This document shows positions 53,092 through 62,058 of a stretch of 64,000 nt of DNA, piece by piece. Location: the NCBI RefSeq assembly GCF_040361195.1, contig NZ_APNE01000011.1. One strand, given 5' to 3'. The position numbers and the translations under genes were made by a program. Positions within the stretch are counted from its first letter, which is position 1. Every line of letters starts with the position of its first letter. This stretch comes from Salinisphaera hydrothermalis (GTDB lineage Bacteria > Pseudomonadota > Gammaproteobacteria > Nevskiales > Salinisphaeraceae). The notes beneath the pieces are model-generated. The model ran no database searches and was not told the origin of the DNA. It saw only the letters and a program-made list of their open reading frames with translations.

Positions 53092-55199
53092 GGATCGATG
53101 CTCCCCTGGATTAAGTCCGTCCCGGCTGCCGAATCGGCCACCACCGGTAACACTATGGCAAACCGCGTCCCTTGTCCGGGCGTGCTGTCGACGATGACAT
53201 CGCCGCCCGACGAACGCGCGAAGTCCCGAACCTGATACGCCCCGATGCCCATGCCGCGCGCCGATTTCGTACTCACGAACGGCTGAAAAAGCGAATCACG
53301 AATGAATGCCGCTGTCATACCTTCGCCGTTATCACTCACCGCGATTTCGACGCCGCCATCGCGAGCCCGTATTTCGACTTCGACCCGGCCACCCTCCCCC
53401 GTCGCATCCTGCGCGTTACGCACGACATGGCGTAGAACCATGATCAACCGATCACGGTCTGCGTCGACCACGGCTCCGGAAGTCGGCCCGCGACGCACCG
53501 GCGTCGGCCGCGTGCTGGCCAAATCGCCGATCAGCTGATCGACCGCCGCATCGACATCGACACGCTCGGTGCGATGCTCGGAGCGCGAGACTTTCTGCAA
53601 CTGATTGAGCAACCCTCGCATGCGGGTGACCGAATGATCGATCGTCGCAATCATGTCGTCGACGAACGCCGGGTTGTTCTTATGCCGCTCGGCGTTCTCC
53701 AGCATCAGCGACTGCTGGCCAGCGATATTCTTGAGGTCGTGCATCAAGAACGCCGTCAGACGGTTGAAGGCTTCGAATTGGCGGGCCTGTGTCAGCGCGC
53801 GGTTGGCCTCTTGATAATCGAGATACACCCCAATCTGTTGTGCAAAGGCTTTGAGCAGATCAATCTCTTCCCAGTTGAGCTCAAACGATGCGCGGGGCTC
53901 AGCCAGGACGAGAAAGCCCACCAAGCGACGCTGCCCGGCGAATAGCGGAATGATGAACCGGGCGCGCTCCAATCCCAGGAACCAGGGCGGCAGCGCCAGA
54001 CCGTCGTATTTCGCCGGATCGCGTTCGAACTCCTCGCGGTCGATCACCCAGCCGGTGCGGGCCAGATAATCAGCCAGCGCCCCGTCTTCGCGTTCGGAGA
54101 CATCCACGGCCGACGTCATGTTCCAATCGGTCACATAAGTGAAACGCCCATCGCGCGCGAGCCAGAGCGCACCGGCCGGACTGTCGACCGGCTCCGCGAT
54201 AGCTCGTATCGCCCGTTCATAGACATCCGAATCACCATCGTCACGGCTCAGCCGACGTGTCAGCGCCAGCCACTGTTCGCGGTAATCGTAGCGATACGGC
54301 AGCAGATGCTTGTGCAGCATGACGCGCGCATAACCCCGCACCTGACCGGACAGAAAGAACACCACCAGTAGCAGGGTCGACATGATGGTAAACAACAGCG
54401 CGCCCACCTCGGCCCAGCTGCTGTCGAATCGTCGAATATAGGTACTGCCGCCGGCCACGATCATCAGATAGGCCCCGGCGACGATCAGGGCGCCGGTCCC
54501 GAAGATCACTTGGTTCGAAACACTCAGGCGAGCAGACCATTGCGCGTTGCGTACGGCGGCCAATCCGATCAAAGGCGCCACGAGGGCGTTCACCGCGCCG
54601 CGCGCGTTCCACACCGACAACGCGATGCGATGCGCCACGAGCGCGCCTGAGTACATAACGAAATCGTAGGCAAAGATCGTCGCGAGGGCGAGGCAGAGAT
54701 ACTTGACGGCCCAGCGCGCGTCCAGGCCGCTGGCTCTATAGGTTTGCTCGACCAGCACCAGACCATACAGACTCATGACCAGCGCGCCGATCGTGAAGAC
54801 CATGCTATGGCCCCCGGTCGTCGCCCCGCCCTCAGCAACCACACGCCAGAGCAGATAGGACAGCACCAGAACCGGAATGGCCGCTGCCAGACCACGCAGC
54901 CAGCAATGGCGTAGCGAGTTTGAAACGCGCGGCACGATCCAGGCTGCCGTCACGAGCCAGAAACCGGTACGCGCGGTCTCGATCACATCCAGCCAGGGTC
55001 CGCTGATCGACACCAGCGGCGCCGCGGCCAGAAACGCAAACCAGCCCGCGGATACCACGCAGGCCGCCAGCAACAGCCGAGACGCGGCGTGGCGGGCATG
55101 AACCCCGAAGACCATGAAGGCGGCCACGGCCAAAAAAGCCACCGCGCCGATGCCATTGGACAGCAGCCAGATCTGAGTCAAATTGAGATCGGGAAACAT
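53088..55199 (-). CDS. prsK: Sensor histidine kinase PrsK
   Basis: A 703-residue sensor kinase of the XrtA/PEP-CTERM system. The N-terminal half has eight or so membrane helices (about 10-30, 38-60, continuing to near 290). A GAF-like domain follows (LYRYDYR region to about 470, including ARFIIPLFAGQRRLVGFLVLAEP), then the dimerisation helix with phosphoacceptor H in FLMHDLKNIAGQQSLML, and a HATPase domain with NAQDATGEGG, ISDNGEGM-like VSDNGEGMT and GMGIGAYQVRDF. The signal it senses is unknown. Its stop overlaps prsR by 4 bases; the upstream gap to the sugar-transferase gene is 45 bases. Confidence 0.94.
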   Translation of the reverse strand: MFPDLNLTQIWLLSNGIGAVAFLAVAAFMVFGVHARHAASRLLLAACVVSAGWFAFLAAAPLVSISGPWLDVIETARTGFWLVTAAWIVPRVSNSLRHCWLRGLAAAIPVLVLSYLLWRVVAEGGATTGGHSMVFTIGALVMSLYGLVLVEQTYRASGLDARWAVKYLCLALATIFAYDFVMYSGALVAHRIALSVWNARGAVNALVAPLIGLAAVRNAQWSARLSVSNQVIFGTGALIVAGAYLMIVAGGSTYIRRFDSSWAEVGALLFTIMSTLLLVVFFLSGQVRGYARVMLHKHLLPYRYDYREQWLALTRRLSRDDGDSDVYERAIRAIAEPVDSPAGALWLARDGRFTYVTDWNMTSAVDVSEREDGALADYLARTGWVIDREEFERDPAKYDGLALPPWFLGLERARFIIPLFAGQRRLVGFLVLAEPRASFELNWEEIDLLKAFAQQIGVYLDYQEANRALTQARQFEAFNRLTAFLMHDLKNIAGQQSLMLENAERHKNNPAFVDDMIATIDHSVTRMRGLLNQLQKVSRSEHRTERVDVDAAVDQLIGDLASTRPTPVRRGPTSGAVVDADRDRLIMVLRHVVRNAQDATGEGGRVEVEIRARDGGVEIAVSDNGEGMTAAFIRDSLFQPFVSTKSARGMGIGAYQVRDFARSSGGDVIVDSTPGQGTRFAIVLPVVADSAAGTDLIQGSIDP

Positions 55200-55244
55200 T
55201 GTCGACGATTCGCAATCAGCACGACGACAGGCCGCGAACGCGGA

Positions 55245-56651
55245 TCAACGGCTACCCTTCCGAAACAACACAACCTCGATCGTGTTGATCAGAATGAGCA
55301 AGTCCAGAAACAGGCTGCGATTCTTCACGTAGTAGAGATCCAGCTGCAGCTTGCCATTGGCGTCCTCGTCCGAGGCGCCGTACGGATAACCGAGCTGCGC
55401 CCAGCCCGTCACCCCAGGCTTCACGCATTCCCGAACGCGGTAGTACGGCAGAATCGTGGTGAGGTGCTCGACGAATTCAGGGCGTTCCGGGCGAGGCCCC
55501 ACCAGGCTCATATCGCCGATGAACACATTCCACAGCTGTGGCAGCTCATCGATACGAAGCTTACGAATGACATGGCCGACTCGCGTCACGCGCGGGTCGT
55601 TCTGTGACGCCCACTGCGGGCCGGACATGGCCTCGGCATCAATCCGCATACTGCGGAATTTGTATATGGGAAACTCGCGGCCATTCAGGCCGACACGGGT
55701 CTGGCGGAACAAAACCGGCGCCGATAAACCGTCCTCCAGCTTGATTGCCACGGCCGCAACCACCATGAACGGCCACAGCACGAGCAGCAGCACGAGCGAC
55801 GCAAGCAGGTCGAGCAGACGTTTAAGCACGTTGTCGACCGCGCTTTGGCGAAATCCATGGGAGAAAATAATCCAGCTGGGCTGCAACAGCTCGGTTTTTA
55901 CTTTCCCGGTCTGACGCTCATAGAACGTCAACATATCCACGACGTTGATACCCGAAACACGGCATTCGATCAGTGCATCCGCCGGAAAATTACGGCGCCG
56001 GTCATCCATGGCAACGACTACCTCATCGATATTTCGCTGCCGAGCATATTCGGCGAGCGGAAGATCAAGCCTGCACTGAAGCGATTCGTCGACTTTGCAG
56101 GGCTCATCGTCAATCACGACACACCCCAGCAAGTTGAACAACGAACGGTCGCTGCGCCGGCGCAGAAAGGCCAGCAACTCCGTCGCATTCTCTCCGGCGC
56201 CATAGAGCAGCACGCGCCAGGGAGCTGATTTCTGATCGACGGTCGCGTGGAAAACCAGTTGCGCGCTGGCTATGCCGATCAGAGACAGCAATAACGACAA
56301 GCCGAATATGCCGCGTCCGAGATATAGCCCGGGCAATACGTAATACACGACGACCGCGAGCACTGCGCCGAAAACCAACGCCACCACAACACGCACGAAC
56401 AACGCCAGATAGCGATTCTCTCGCTGCGCGCGGTATAAGCCCATTGCGCTCAGACAAAGCACGATGATCACGGCGTAGGCAACTGCCTTGACCGTCATCA
56501 ACGGATAATCGGCGATGACCGAGCCATCGGCCGTGATAAAGCGAATGTTGACGGCTGCAAAGACCGACCCGACCAGAATCAGAAAATGCAACACGCCCAA
56601 AAGTACAAACTTGATATGGACGTGGTGATTGAAAATACGAAGCGTATTCAT
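55245..56651 (-). CDS. XrtA-associated polyprenyl-phosphate sugar transferase (EpsB type)
   Basis: A 468-residue membrane protein that loads the first sugar-1-phosphate onto undecaprenyl phosphate. ATG 56651 matches the family N-terminus MNTLRIFNHHVHIKFVLLG. Four membrane helices (about 12-135) are followed by a Rossmann-like CoA-binding-type domain (VLLYGAGENATELL), a fifth helix (about 283-305) and the catalytic bacterial sugar-transferase domain with LFRQTRVGLNGREFPIYKFRSM, IRKLRIDELPQLWNVF, GDMSLVGPRPERPEF and KPGVTGWAQL. It is the first gene of the 29.5-kb run; a 630-base spacer before it should hold the main promoter. Confidence 0.93.
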   Translation of the reverse strand: MNTLRIFNHHVHIKFVLLGVLHFLILVGSVFAAVNIRFITADGSVIADYPLMTVKAVAYAVIIVLCLSAMGLYRAQRENRYLALFVRVVVALVFGAVLAVVVYYVLPGLYLGRGIFGLSLLLSLIGIASAQLVFHATVDQKSAPWRVLLYGAGENATELLAFLRRRSDRSLFNLLGCVVIDDEPCKVDESLQCRLDLPLAEYARQRNIDEVVVAMDDRRRNFPADALIECRVSGINVVDMLTFYERQTGKVKTELLQPSWIIFSHGFRQSAVDNVLKRLLDLLASLVLLLVLWPFMVVAAVAIKLEDGLSAPVLFRQTRVGLNGREFPIYKFRSMRIDAEAMSGPQWASQNDPRVTRVGHVIRKLRIDELPQLWNVFIGDMSLVGPRPERPEFVEHLTTILPYYRVRECVKPGVTGWAQLGYPYGASDEDANGKLQLDLYYVKNRSLFLDLLILINTIEVVLFRKGSR

Positions 56652-57190
56652 GAATCCCCAGCATTGAACGCTGCGTCCCATCAGCATAGTGCCGGGACCC
56701 ACGCGCTCCCTTTTCAGTTGCGATACTTAACGAGCCGCCCACCCTTGCCGACAGCGTCAACGCGATGCCGACCCTTGATCGGCGGCTTGCCTGTATCGAC
56801 AACTCAGCTGGGCCTGATACTACCGCAATTTCTCTTCCGGCTGGGCTTGAGAGTTAATTATTTCGACGATTTACGCTGTGGCCTGATCTGCGCGTGACAA
56901 CGACAGCGGGCGAACATGTTTGAAGGGGAGCTTCGCAAGAGACGGGCGCGCAAAAATAAGTTACTTAGATATCAGAACGTTATTCTAAATTACGCCTTGA
57001 GATATTCCGCCGTCTCGAGCCCGCAAGCGAGCCACAGTTAACGCGCCCTCGATTTTTCAACAGACAATACGAACTAAATCAATCGCTTAAGAAAATACCG
57101 GCGGCTTGAAAGATTTTTCGACACCTCTGAAATGGACGCACTGCCATTTGCCTCGACCGCAATAGCCCATGAGCCGAAGCTACGCGCGAT
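56652..57190. other. Upstream spacer of the XrtA locus
   Basis: About 540 bases with no convincing gene. On the minus strand it leads into the EpsB-type gene and so probably holds the locus promoter and any PrsR-binding site. The part 56940-57120 is AT-rich. I looked for TTGACA/TATAAT and GG-N10-GC signals and found none of quality; TATGCT at about 56680 has no matching -35 box. No known riboswitch is recognised. Confidence 0.5.
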
Positions 57191-57226
57191 AAAAAAACCC
57201 GGTGCCGATACTCGGCAACCGGGTTT
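57191..57226 (-). terminator. Rho-independent terminator after the PEP-CTERM gene
   Basis: On the minus strand AAAACCCGGT-TGCCGAGTATCGGCA-CCGGGTTTT forms a strong stem with an internal second stem, followed by TTTTTTT (complement of 57191-57197). It lies 55 bases past the stop at 57281, and ends that transcription unit before the XrtA locus. Confidence 0.9.
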
Positions 57227-57280
57227 TGAACACAGGCCAAACCGGTCGGGCAGCGTACTGCCCGGCGCGGCAGTCAGCAG

Positions 57281-57595
57281 TTATCGATTCGAGCGCAGCC
57301 GGCGGCGGCTGGCAACACCAACGCCAATCATGGCCAGTCCAAGGCCGAACATGCCCCAAGTGGCCGGCTCCGGCACATTATGGCTGGGGCTATATCCGCC
57401 AATGCCCCCACCTTGAAAGCCGCTCGACTTATAATAATTGGAGCCGTACGACAACAAATAGCCAGCGCCATCCGGGGCTGTGGTCCCGGTCGACTGAGCC
57501 AATGCCATCGGGGCTACGCCAAGGCACAACGCCACGACCGCAGTTCGGGTGGCCAGACGAGTAAGACGGGCTTTGTTCGCGATCATGTTTTTCAT
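57281..57595 (-). CDS. Short PEP-CTERM protein (probable exosortase substrate)
   Basis: A 104-residue exported protein. ATG 57595 has a GGAG site 8 bases upstream (the frame continues to 57616). A signal peptide covers about 1-34 (cleavage after ALAQ). The mature part of only about 40 residues is rich in Gly, Ser and Tyr (YLLSYGSNYYKSSGFQGGG). The C-terminus is a complete PEP-CTERM tripartite signal: the motif PEPATW at 75-80, a hydrophobic helix, and a basic RRRLRSNR end. XrtA encoded 18 kb away would process it. Its cargo is too short for an enzyme; a surface or matrix peptide is more likely. Confidence 0.85.
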   Translation of the reverse strand: MKNMIANKARLTRLATRTAVVALCLGVAPMALAQSTGTTAPDGAGYLLSYGSNYYKSSGFQGGGIGGYSPSHNVPEPATWGMFGLGLAMIGVGVASRRRLRSNR

Positions 57596-57638
57596 TGGAA
57601 AAACTCCAGGCCGCATATTTGCGCTTCAACTGGGGATC

Positions 57639-57647
57639 AGTATAACA
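57639..57647 (-). promoter_or_regulatory. Candidate extended -10 promoter of the PEP-CTERM gene
   Basis: On the minus strand TGT-TATACT fits an extended -10 box (TGn plus a near-consensus hexamer), about 45 bases before ATG 57595. No -35 box stands at the usual distance, which is tolerated with extended -10 sites. If real, this gene is not purely sigma-54 dependent as the PrsR model would predict. Confidence 0.45.
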
Positions 57648-57767
57648 AGTTTCCCGAAATATCCGGCTAATTTCTGTCACCGCCGGAATAGGCCCGATAC
57701 CACGGCTCATAAGGTGTCAAGTCAGTCGACACTCAGCCATGCCGTCAAGCGAAGCGCTCGGGCCGAC

Positions 57768-58865
57768 TCAGGCTCGTTGCCTGAGGCTGGCCACGATCCG
57801 CTCTGCAGCTCGCCCATCCCAAAAGGGTGGCGGATGATGATGTACTCGGGGGTCTCGCTCGCTGACTGCCGCACTTCGAGCAGCTTCGACGAGGTCAACG
57901 GCACGAACCAGACGGTTGGTGCCATGCGTTAGCGTGACGGGACGCTCGGTGTTGTCACGAACGGTCAGACAAGGAATGCCAAGGTAGGACGTTTCTTCCT
58001 GCATCCCGCCAGAGTCGGTGATCGCAAGCGCTGCACCGGTAAGCAAATTCATGAAATCGATATATCCCTGAGGCTCGATCAGCTGTATTCCGGGCTCGGC
58101 CTGCATTACTTGCCAAAACCCGGCCTGCTCAAGACGCAGTCGGGTTCGAGGGTGCACGGGAAAGACCAACGGCAGATCTGCGCTGATACGCGAAAGACCT
58201 TTAACGAGTACCGCGAGCTTGCTCGGATCATCGACATTGGACGGGCGGTGTAACGTGACCACAGCATAATCGCCGCTCATGACCGACAACGCTTCTCGAG
58301 TATGCGCGGCCTCGATCCGAGTGCGCATGAGCTCGAACGTATCGATCATCACGTTACCCACCAACTCGATACGCCCCTCAGGTATGCCTTCGGACCGAAG
58401 GTTGTCACTGGCATCCTGCGAAGGCGTCCATAGCACATCCGCAATCGCGTCGGTGAGGATTCGGTTGATTTCCTCCGGCATCGCACGATCGCGACTACGC
58501 AACCCGGCCTCGACATGGCCTACCCGCACCCCGATCTTGCTTGCCGCGAGCGAGCAGGCCAGCGTCGCGTTGACGTCGCCGACCACAACCACCCAATCAG
58601 GGCGATTATCGATGCACGCTCGCTCGTATGCCATGAGCGTACGGCCGGTTTGCTCGGCATGCGTTCCGCTCCCGATTCCAAGATTGATGTCCGGCTCGGG
58701 CAGGGAAAAGTCGCGAAAGAAAGCCTGCGACATGTTCGCGTCGTAATGCTGCCCGGTGTGTACGAGCCGAACATCGATATCGTCGTGATTTCGCAGGATG
58801 CGATACAACGGCGCGACCTTCATGAAATTCGGTCGCGCCGCCGCGATCAGGTCAATTTTGAGCAT
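57768..58865 (-). CDS. wecB: UDP-N-acetylglucosamine 2-epimerase
   Basis: WecB converts UDP-GlcNAc to UDP-ManNAc, a precursor for polymer or enterobacterial-common-antigen-type sugars. The 365-residue enzyme starts MLKIDLIAAARPNFMKVAPLY (ATG 58865, within a frame open to 58907). Motifs: VRLVHTGQHYDANMS, VVVVGDVNATLACSLAASK, VGHVEAGLRSRD (His and Glu), and ITDSGGMQEETSYLG near the nucleotide site. Length and landmarks are normal. No wecC (ManNAc dehydrogenase) lies next to it. It stands between the large lipoprotein and the short PEP-CTERM gene, all in the same direction. Confidence 0.94.
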   Translation of the reverse strand: MLKIDLIAAARPNFMKVAPLYRILRNHDDIDVRLVHTGQHYDANMSQAFFRDFSLPEPDINLGIGSGTHAEQTGRTLMAYERACIDNRPDWVVVVGDVNATLACSLAASKIGVRVGHVEAGLRSRDRAMPEEINRILTDAIADVLWTPSQDASDNLRSEGIPEGRIELVGNVMIDTFELMRTRIEAAHTREALSVMSGDYAVVTLHRPSNVDDPSKLAVLVKGLSRISADLPLVFPVHPRTRLRLEQAGFWQVMQAEPGIQLIEPQGYIDFMNLLTGAALAITDSGGMQEETSYLGIPCLTVRDNTERPVTLTHGTNRLVRAVDLVEAARSAAVSERDPRVHHHPPPFWDGRAAERIVASLRQRA

Positions 58866-58946
58866 GATCCCAAATAGGTGCGATACAAAATCACATCCTA
58901 TAGGCACACGTGCCGCCGCGAATACAGTCGCAAACGCTCGCGCCCC

Positions 58947-61310
58947 TTAATTCAATGTGCGCGGCACTACGGCAAAATTCGGAAAGTTCGAATAATCCGG
59001 TTTGACCTTGCGTGCCGCGAAGACACGCCACGCATCCTGACCTTTGCTCGCCCCACTATCGGCTGCGGCTGCCACCGCGATCTGCAAGTTGGAGGGAAAT
59101 CCGGTCGAGGAAAAAGAGTAGCCGATCATCTGACCTGGTTGCAGCTCATCGCCAGAGCTACTCAAAGCGTTCGCCATTTCCTGAGACGCACACGCAAGCC
59201 CCGCGGCTTTGGGGAAAGTCGCCTGGTACACCTGGTCGAGACTTGTATATTGAGGCGACCCGCGGCCATCCCGTATTTGCAGCGCATACGCGGACGCAAC
59301 TTGCCAACAGAATCCGGAAGTCGCCCCGGTGTTCGCCGAGGTCAACATGCCAATCTGGAATGACACGAGCCAATTCAGCAATTGATCCGCATGGGGCACG
59401 TCTTGCTCTGCGGCATGGCCAACCGCCCAAGCGAAGAAATCCTGCTGCCAAGGCGCGATACCCGCGTCTTTAACGCCGTTGACCGAATAGATCACTTGCT
59501 GTTCTTCGTCCAAAACGTGTAGCGGATGATCGCTACTATTGTCGATGTAATGGCTGATGTACTGGCTTACGATGTAGTCAATCTGATTTACGAAATAGCT
59601 TTTCATCGGGTCGTCATCCGGCGTGGCAAAAGCCGCGTCAGATATCGAGCGCAATGCCCAGGCCTGGCCGCGTACCTGGGGAGCCGCCAGAATCAAGGCT
59701 CCCTTATCGTGATTGCGATAACCGGCGTTTTCCCAAAGCTCATCGTAGCTCGCTTCGAACTGCATCTCCTCCAGGTAATAGAAGTCGCCCGTCACGAGAT
59801 ACGGCACATAACCGATCGATGGCTGATGCGCGATGTTGTACTGATTGGGATTCGTACAGTCATTAGCACACTCGGGCAACGCCGCCGCGGTATACGCGCC
59901 GCCAGCCCGCCGGGCCCAATTGATATCGGCGATCGTTATATACGGGTGGTCGACAATTGTGATCGGCCGCCCGGTCTTGTCGTCTCGATAATGCAGGCTG
60001 TAGCTACCGACGGCGTCGTCATTGGCCAGCATCCAGTTAAACGCGCGCCGATCGCCCGAAACCACAAATGTTGACGTCCATTGCGGCAAGGGGCCAATAG
60101 CGGCCTGGGCCCCCGTACTTCCCATATGCTCCGTCTGGTCCAGATGATCCATGGGCACACTGGCCTGCGGCACACCGCTGAGGAATTTGTCGGTCGGCGT
60201 GACGTCGGCATATTTGGATACCGCTTTCGACGCCTGCAGATAGGATACCGAGACACCTGCGTAATACGGATGAGTTCCATGTGTCCACAGAACCTTGTGC
60301 CAACGGCTCTGGGTATACTGCGTCAGGTTCTTGATCGAATAGCTGTTGTCGCCGACCGCGATATTCGCGTCGTACGTAACATTGTTCGGCGCCACGGCAT
60401 ATGTTTGGTCGTTTTCGATCACCGAATCGACACGCACGTTGGCAATGCCGCCATCGGCACCGCGATACGCCCGGACGTTAAAAAACACCCGCAAACGCGG
60501 CGTCTGTGAATTACCGTTTTTCAGCGGCGCCGCGACAACCCATTCGCTAGCCAAATCGCCGGATAGCCAACGCTTGCAGGCCGGATCTCCCCAGTTCGGG
60601 CATTTTCCGGTCTGCACGGCATTTTCGAGCGCATCTCGGGCACTGGCGGTATAGGTCGTCCCGCCTTGCGTGATTTTCACGGTCGCGTCGAAATTGGTAC
60701 CGAGAAGGTCGCTCAGTGATACAGTGCCAAGCCCGAGGTCGACAGGATTAGATACCGCGTAGAGCGATACCGTCTGCGCCGCTCCGTTGTCTGGCGCCGT
60801 CAGCTGAACCGTGACCACAGCATGGCGCAGCGCGCCGTCAGACCATGTCGCTTTGCGGTCGACTTGAGTGGGGATCGCTTTGCCGTCGATCGCCGCCACG
60901 ACATGCTGCTGCGCCCCGACATCGCCGTCGGCAAACACCTGTCCGAAGGTCACGTCCACTTTGCCGGCCGAAGACGCGCTACTGCCGTAATTCTGAACGC
61001 TGACATCGGTAATATGACGCGCGCTGCTATCGAGCACGCTGGAGAGATTGCTCCCGCCGGAGCTGGAGCTGGAGCTGGAGCCACTGCTATTTGAGCTGCT
61101 GCCGCTCTTGCCGCTACCCGACGAGCTGGAGCCGCTACTGGAACCGGTCGAACTATTGCTCGTATCGCCCGAACTTGGGGTGGCCGTCTGGCTACTGGAG
61201 GAGCTGGATCCGCTACTATCGCTACCCCCGCCGCCGGATCCGCCGCCACAGGCGCTCAAAGACGCTGTAGCGACGACGCAAAAAACAACCATCGCGAGAC
61301 GAATTAACAT
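58947..61310 (-). CDS. Large Ser/Gly-linker lipoprotein, paralogue of 22716-24890
   Basis: A 787-residue lipoprotein of unknown function. The signal peptide ends in the lipobox SLSAC (C21), followed by a Gly run and a Ser/Gly linker of about 70 residues (to about 92) that would hold the domain off the membrane. The rest aligns with the secreted 724-residue protein at 22716: FGQVFADGDV, RHAVVTVQL, RWLSGDLASEW, VIENDQTYA, GPLPQWTSTFVV, RGQAWALRSISDAA, APWQQDFFAWAVG, and GFCWQVASAYAL. Aromatic-rich helices in the C-terminal half suggest an alpha/alpha toroid. It is followed by wecB after 81 bases. A role in polymer modification or turnover at the cell surface is an inference. Confidence 0.75.
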   Translation of the reverse strand: MLIRLAMVVFCVVATASLSACGGGSGGGGSDSSGSSSSSSQTATPSSGDTSNSSTGSSSGSSSSGSGKSGSSSNSSGSSSSSSSGGSNLSSVLDSSARHITDVSVQNYGSSASSAGKVDVTFGQVFADGDVGAQQHVVAAIDGKAIPTQVDRKATWSDGALRHAVVTVQLTAPDNGAAQTVSLYAVSNPVDLGLGTVSLSDLLGTNFDATVKITQGGTTYTASARDALENAVQTGKCPNWGDPACKRWLSGDLASEWVVAAPLKNGNSQTPRLRVFFNVRAYRGADGGIANVRVDSVIENDQTYAVAPNNVTYDANIAVGDNSYSIKNLTQYTQSRWHKVLWTHGTHPYYAGVSVSYLQASKAVSKYADVTPTDKFLSGVPQASVPMDHLDQTEHMGSTGAQAAIGPLPQWTSTFVVSGDRRAFNWMLANDDAVGSYSLHYRDDKTGRPITIVDHPYITIADINWARRAGGAYTAAALPECANDCTNPNQYNIAHQPSIGYVPYLVTGDFYYLEEMQFEASYDELWENAGYRNHDKGALILAAPQVRGQAWALRSISDAAFATPDDDPMKSYFVNQIDYIVSQYISHYIDNSSDHPLHVLDEEQQVIYSVNGVKDAGIAPWQQDFFAWAVGHAAEQDVPHADQLLNWLVSFQIGMLTSANTGATSGFCWQVASAYALQIRDGRGSPQYTSLDQVYQATFPKAAGLACASQEMANALSSSGDELQPGQMIGYSFSSTGFPSNLQIAVAAAADSGASKGQDAWRVFAARKVKPDYSNFPNFAVVPRTLN

Positions 61311-61760
61311 GGACCGGTTCCTCTGCCCGAGGATTCCGTCTTCAGTGCAAACCCAGCGGCACTGCGGAATCTTGAATCATCAAAATTCGCCGTCTGGATT
61401 CGACCAGCGGCAACCCGGCGGTCATGGCACGCGGTGCGTGCGTTAGACCCGTGGCTTTGCGTCACCGCCTTTCGACGGTTTTGCCTTTGTCCTAAACATC
61501 GAGTCGGTCGTATTGCCGCGCGCAACGCGAGCAATAGAGGTGCCTGATCTTGCCCAAGCCGATGCGCCCCTTTTTTATTGCATCGACATGCCGTACGACC
61601 CGGAAATTGCCACGCGTACTGGCAGCCCGACAGCCTTCGGGCCGGGTCCGTAAAAGCACGGACTTTCCTCTATGGAAGCGAAGCCTAGCTCATGTGGGTG
61701 CCAGCGTCCAACCTACAGATAGAAGACGAAATAGCGCGCTGGCCTGGAAAACTCACATAG

Positions 61761-61804
61761 TATTGTTACTTATAGCAATTTGTATTGTTACTTATAGCAA
61801 TTTG
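61761..61804. repeat. Exact 22-bp tandem duplication
   Basis: Two perfect, directly adjacent copies (61761-61782 and 61783-61804) of an AT-rich 22-bp unit. Each copy contains ATTGTTAC-TTATAGCAAT, loosely palindromic (ATTG and CAAT at the ends), which could be an operator duplication or replication slippage. Only two copies, so not a CRISPR array. Confidence 0.85.
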
Positions 61805-61993
61805 GAGAAGGCTGCCCACGCCCAACGCGGCCGCGTGAGCCGATCGCGAGCGCTTTGAGCCCGGATTAAAGGCCATACGTGCTGGGTGTCATTTGCTTCG
61901 GGAACACATAACGCGCCCGGCGGCAGAGAGGTCTCGGCGGACCTGACCCATAATCCGCGTCTCCAGCCTCGATCCGAGGCCATGCAGTCGGAC

Positions 61994-62032
61994 AAAAAAA
62001 ACCGCTGACGCGCATTCGCGCCAGCGGTTTTT
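61994..62032 (-). terminator. Rho-independent terminator of putP
   Basis: On the minus strand AAAACCGCTGGCGCG-AATG-CGCGTCAGCGGTTTT forms a long stem with one mismatch and a 4-base loop, followed by TTTTTTT (complement of 61994-62000). It lies about 27 bases beyond the putP stop. Confidence 0.9.
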
Positions 62033-62058
62033 GATGGCATATGGCGAACGGGCGCGGC

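Larger units (their letters stand above)
61311..62032. other. Intergenic region with 22-bp tandem repeat
   Basis: About 720 bases without a convincing gene. At 61761-61804 a 22-bp unit (TATTGTTACTTATAGCAATTTG) is present twice in exact tandem. Fragments on the minus strand near 61500-61640 encode a short CxxC-containing string (HLYCSRCARQYD) that might be the tail of a lost zinc-binding or mobile-element protein, but there is no start and no support. The promoter of the large lipoprotein should lie within its first 200 bases. Confidence 0.5.

Noticed and set aside
61761..61804. CRISPR array
   Set aside because: Only two directly adjacent copies, no spacers and no cas genes.
61550..61858. Plus-strand frame of 102 codons before putP
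   Set aside because: Composition and lack of context suggest noise; it spans the AT-rich tandem repeat.
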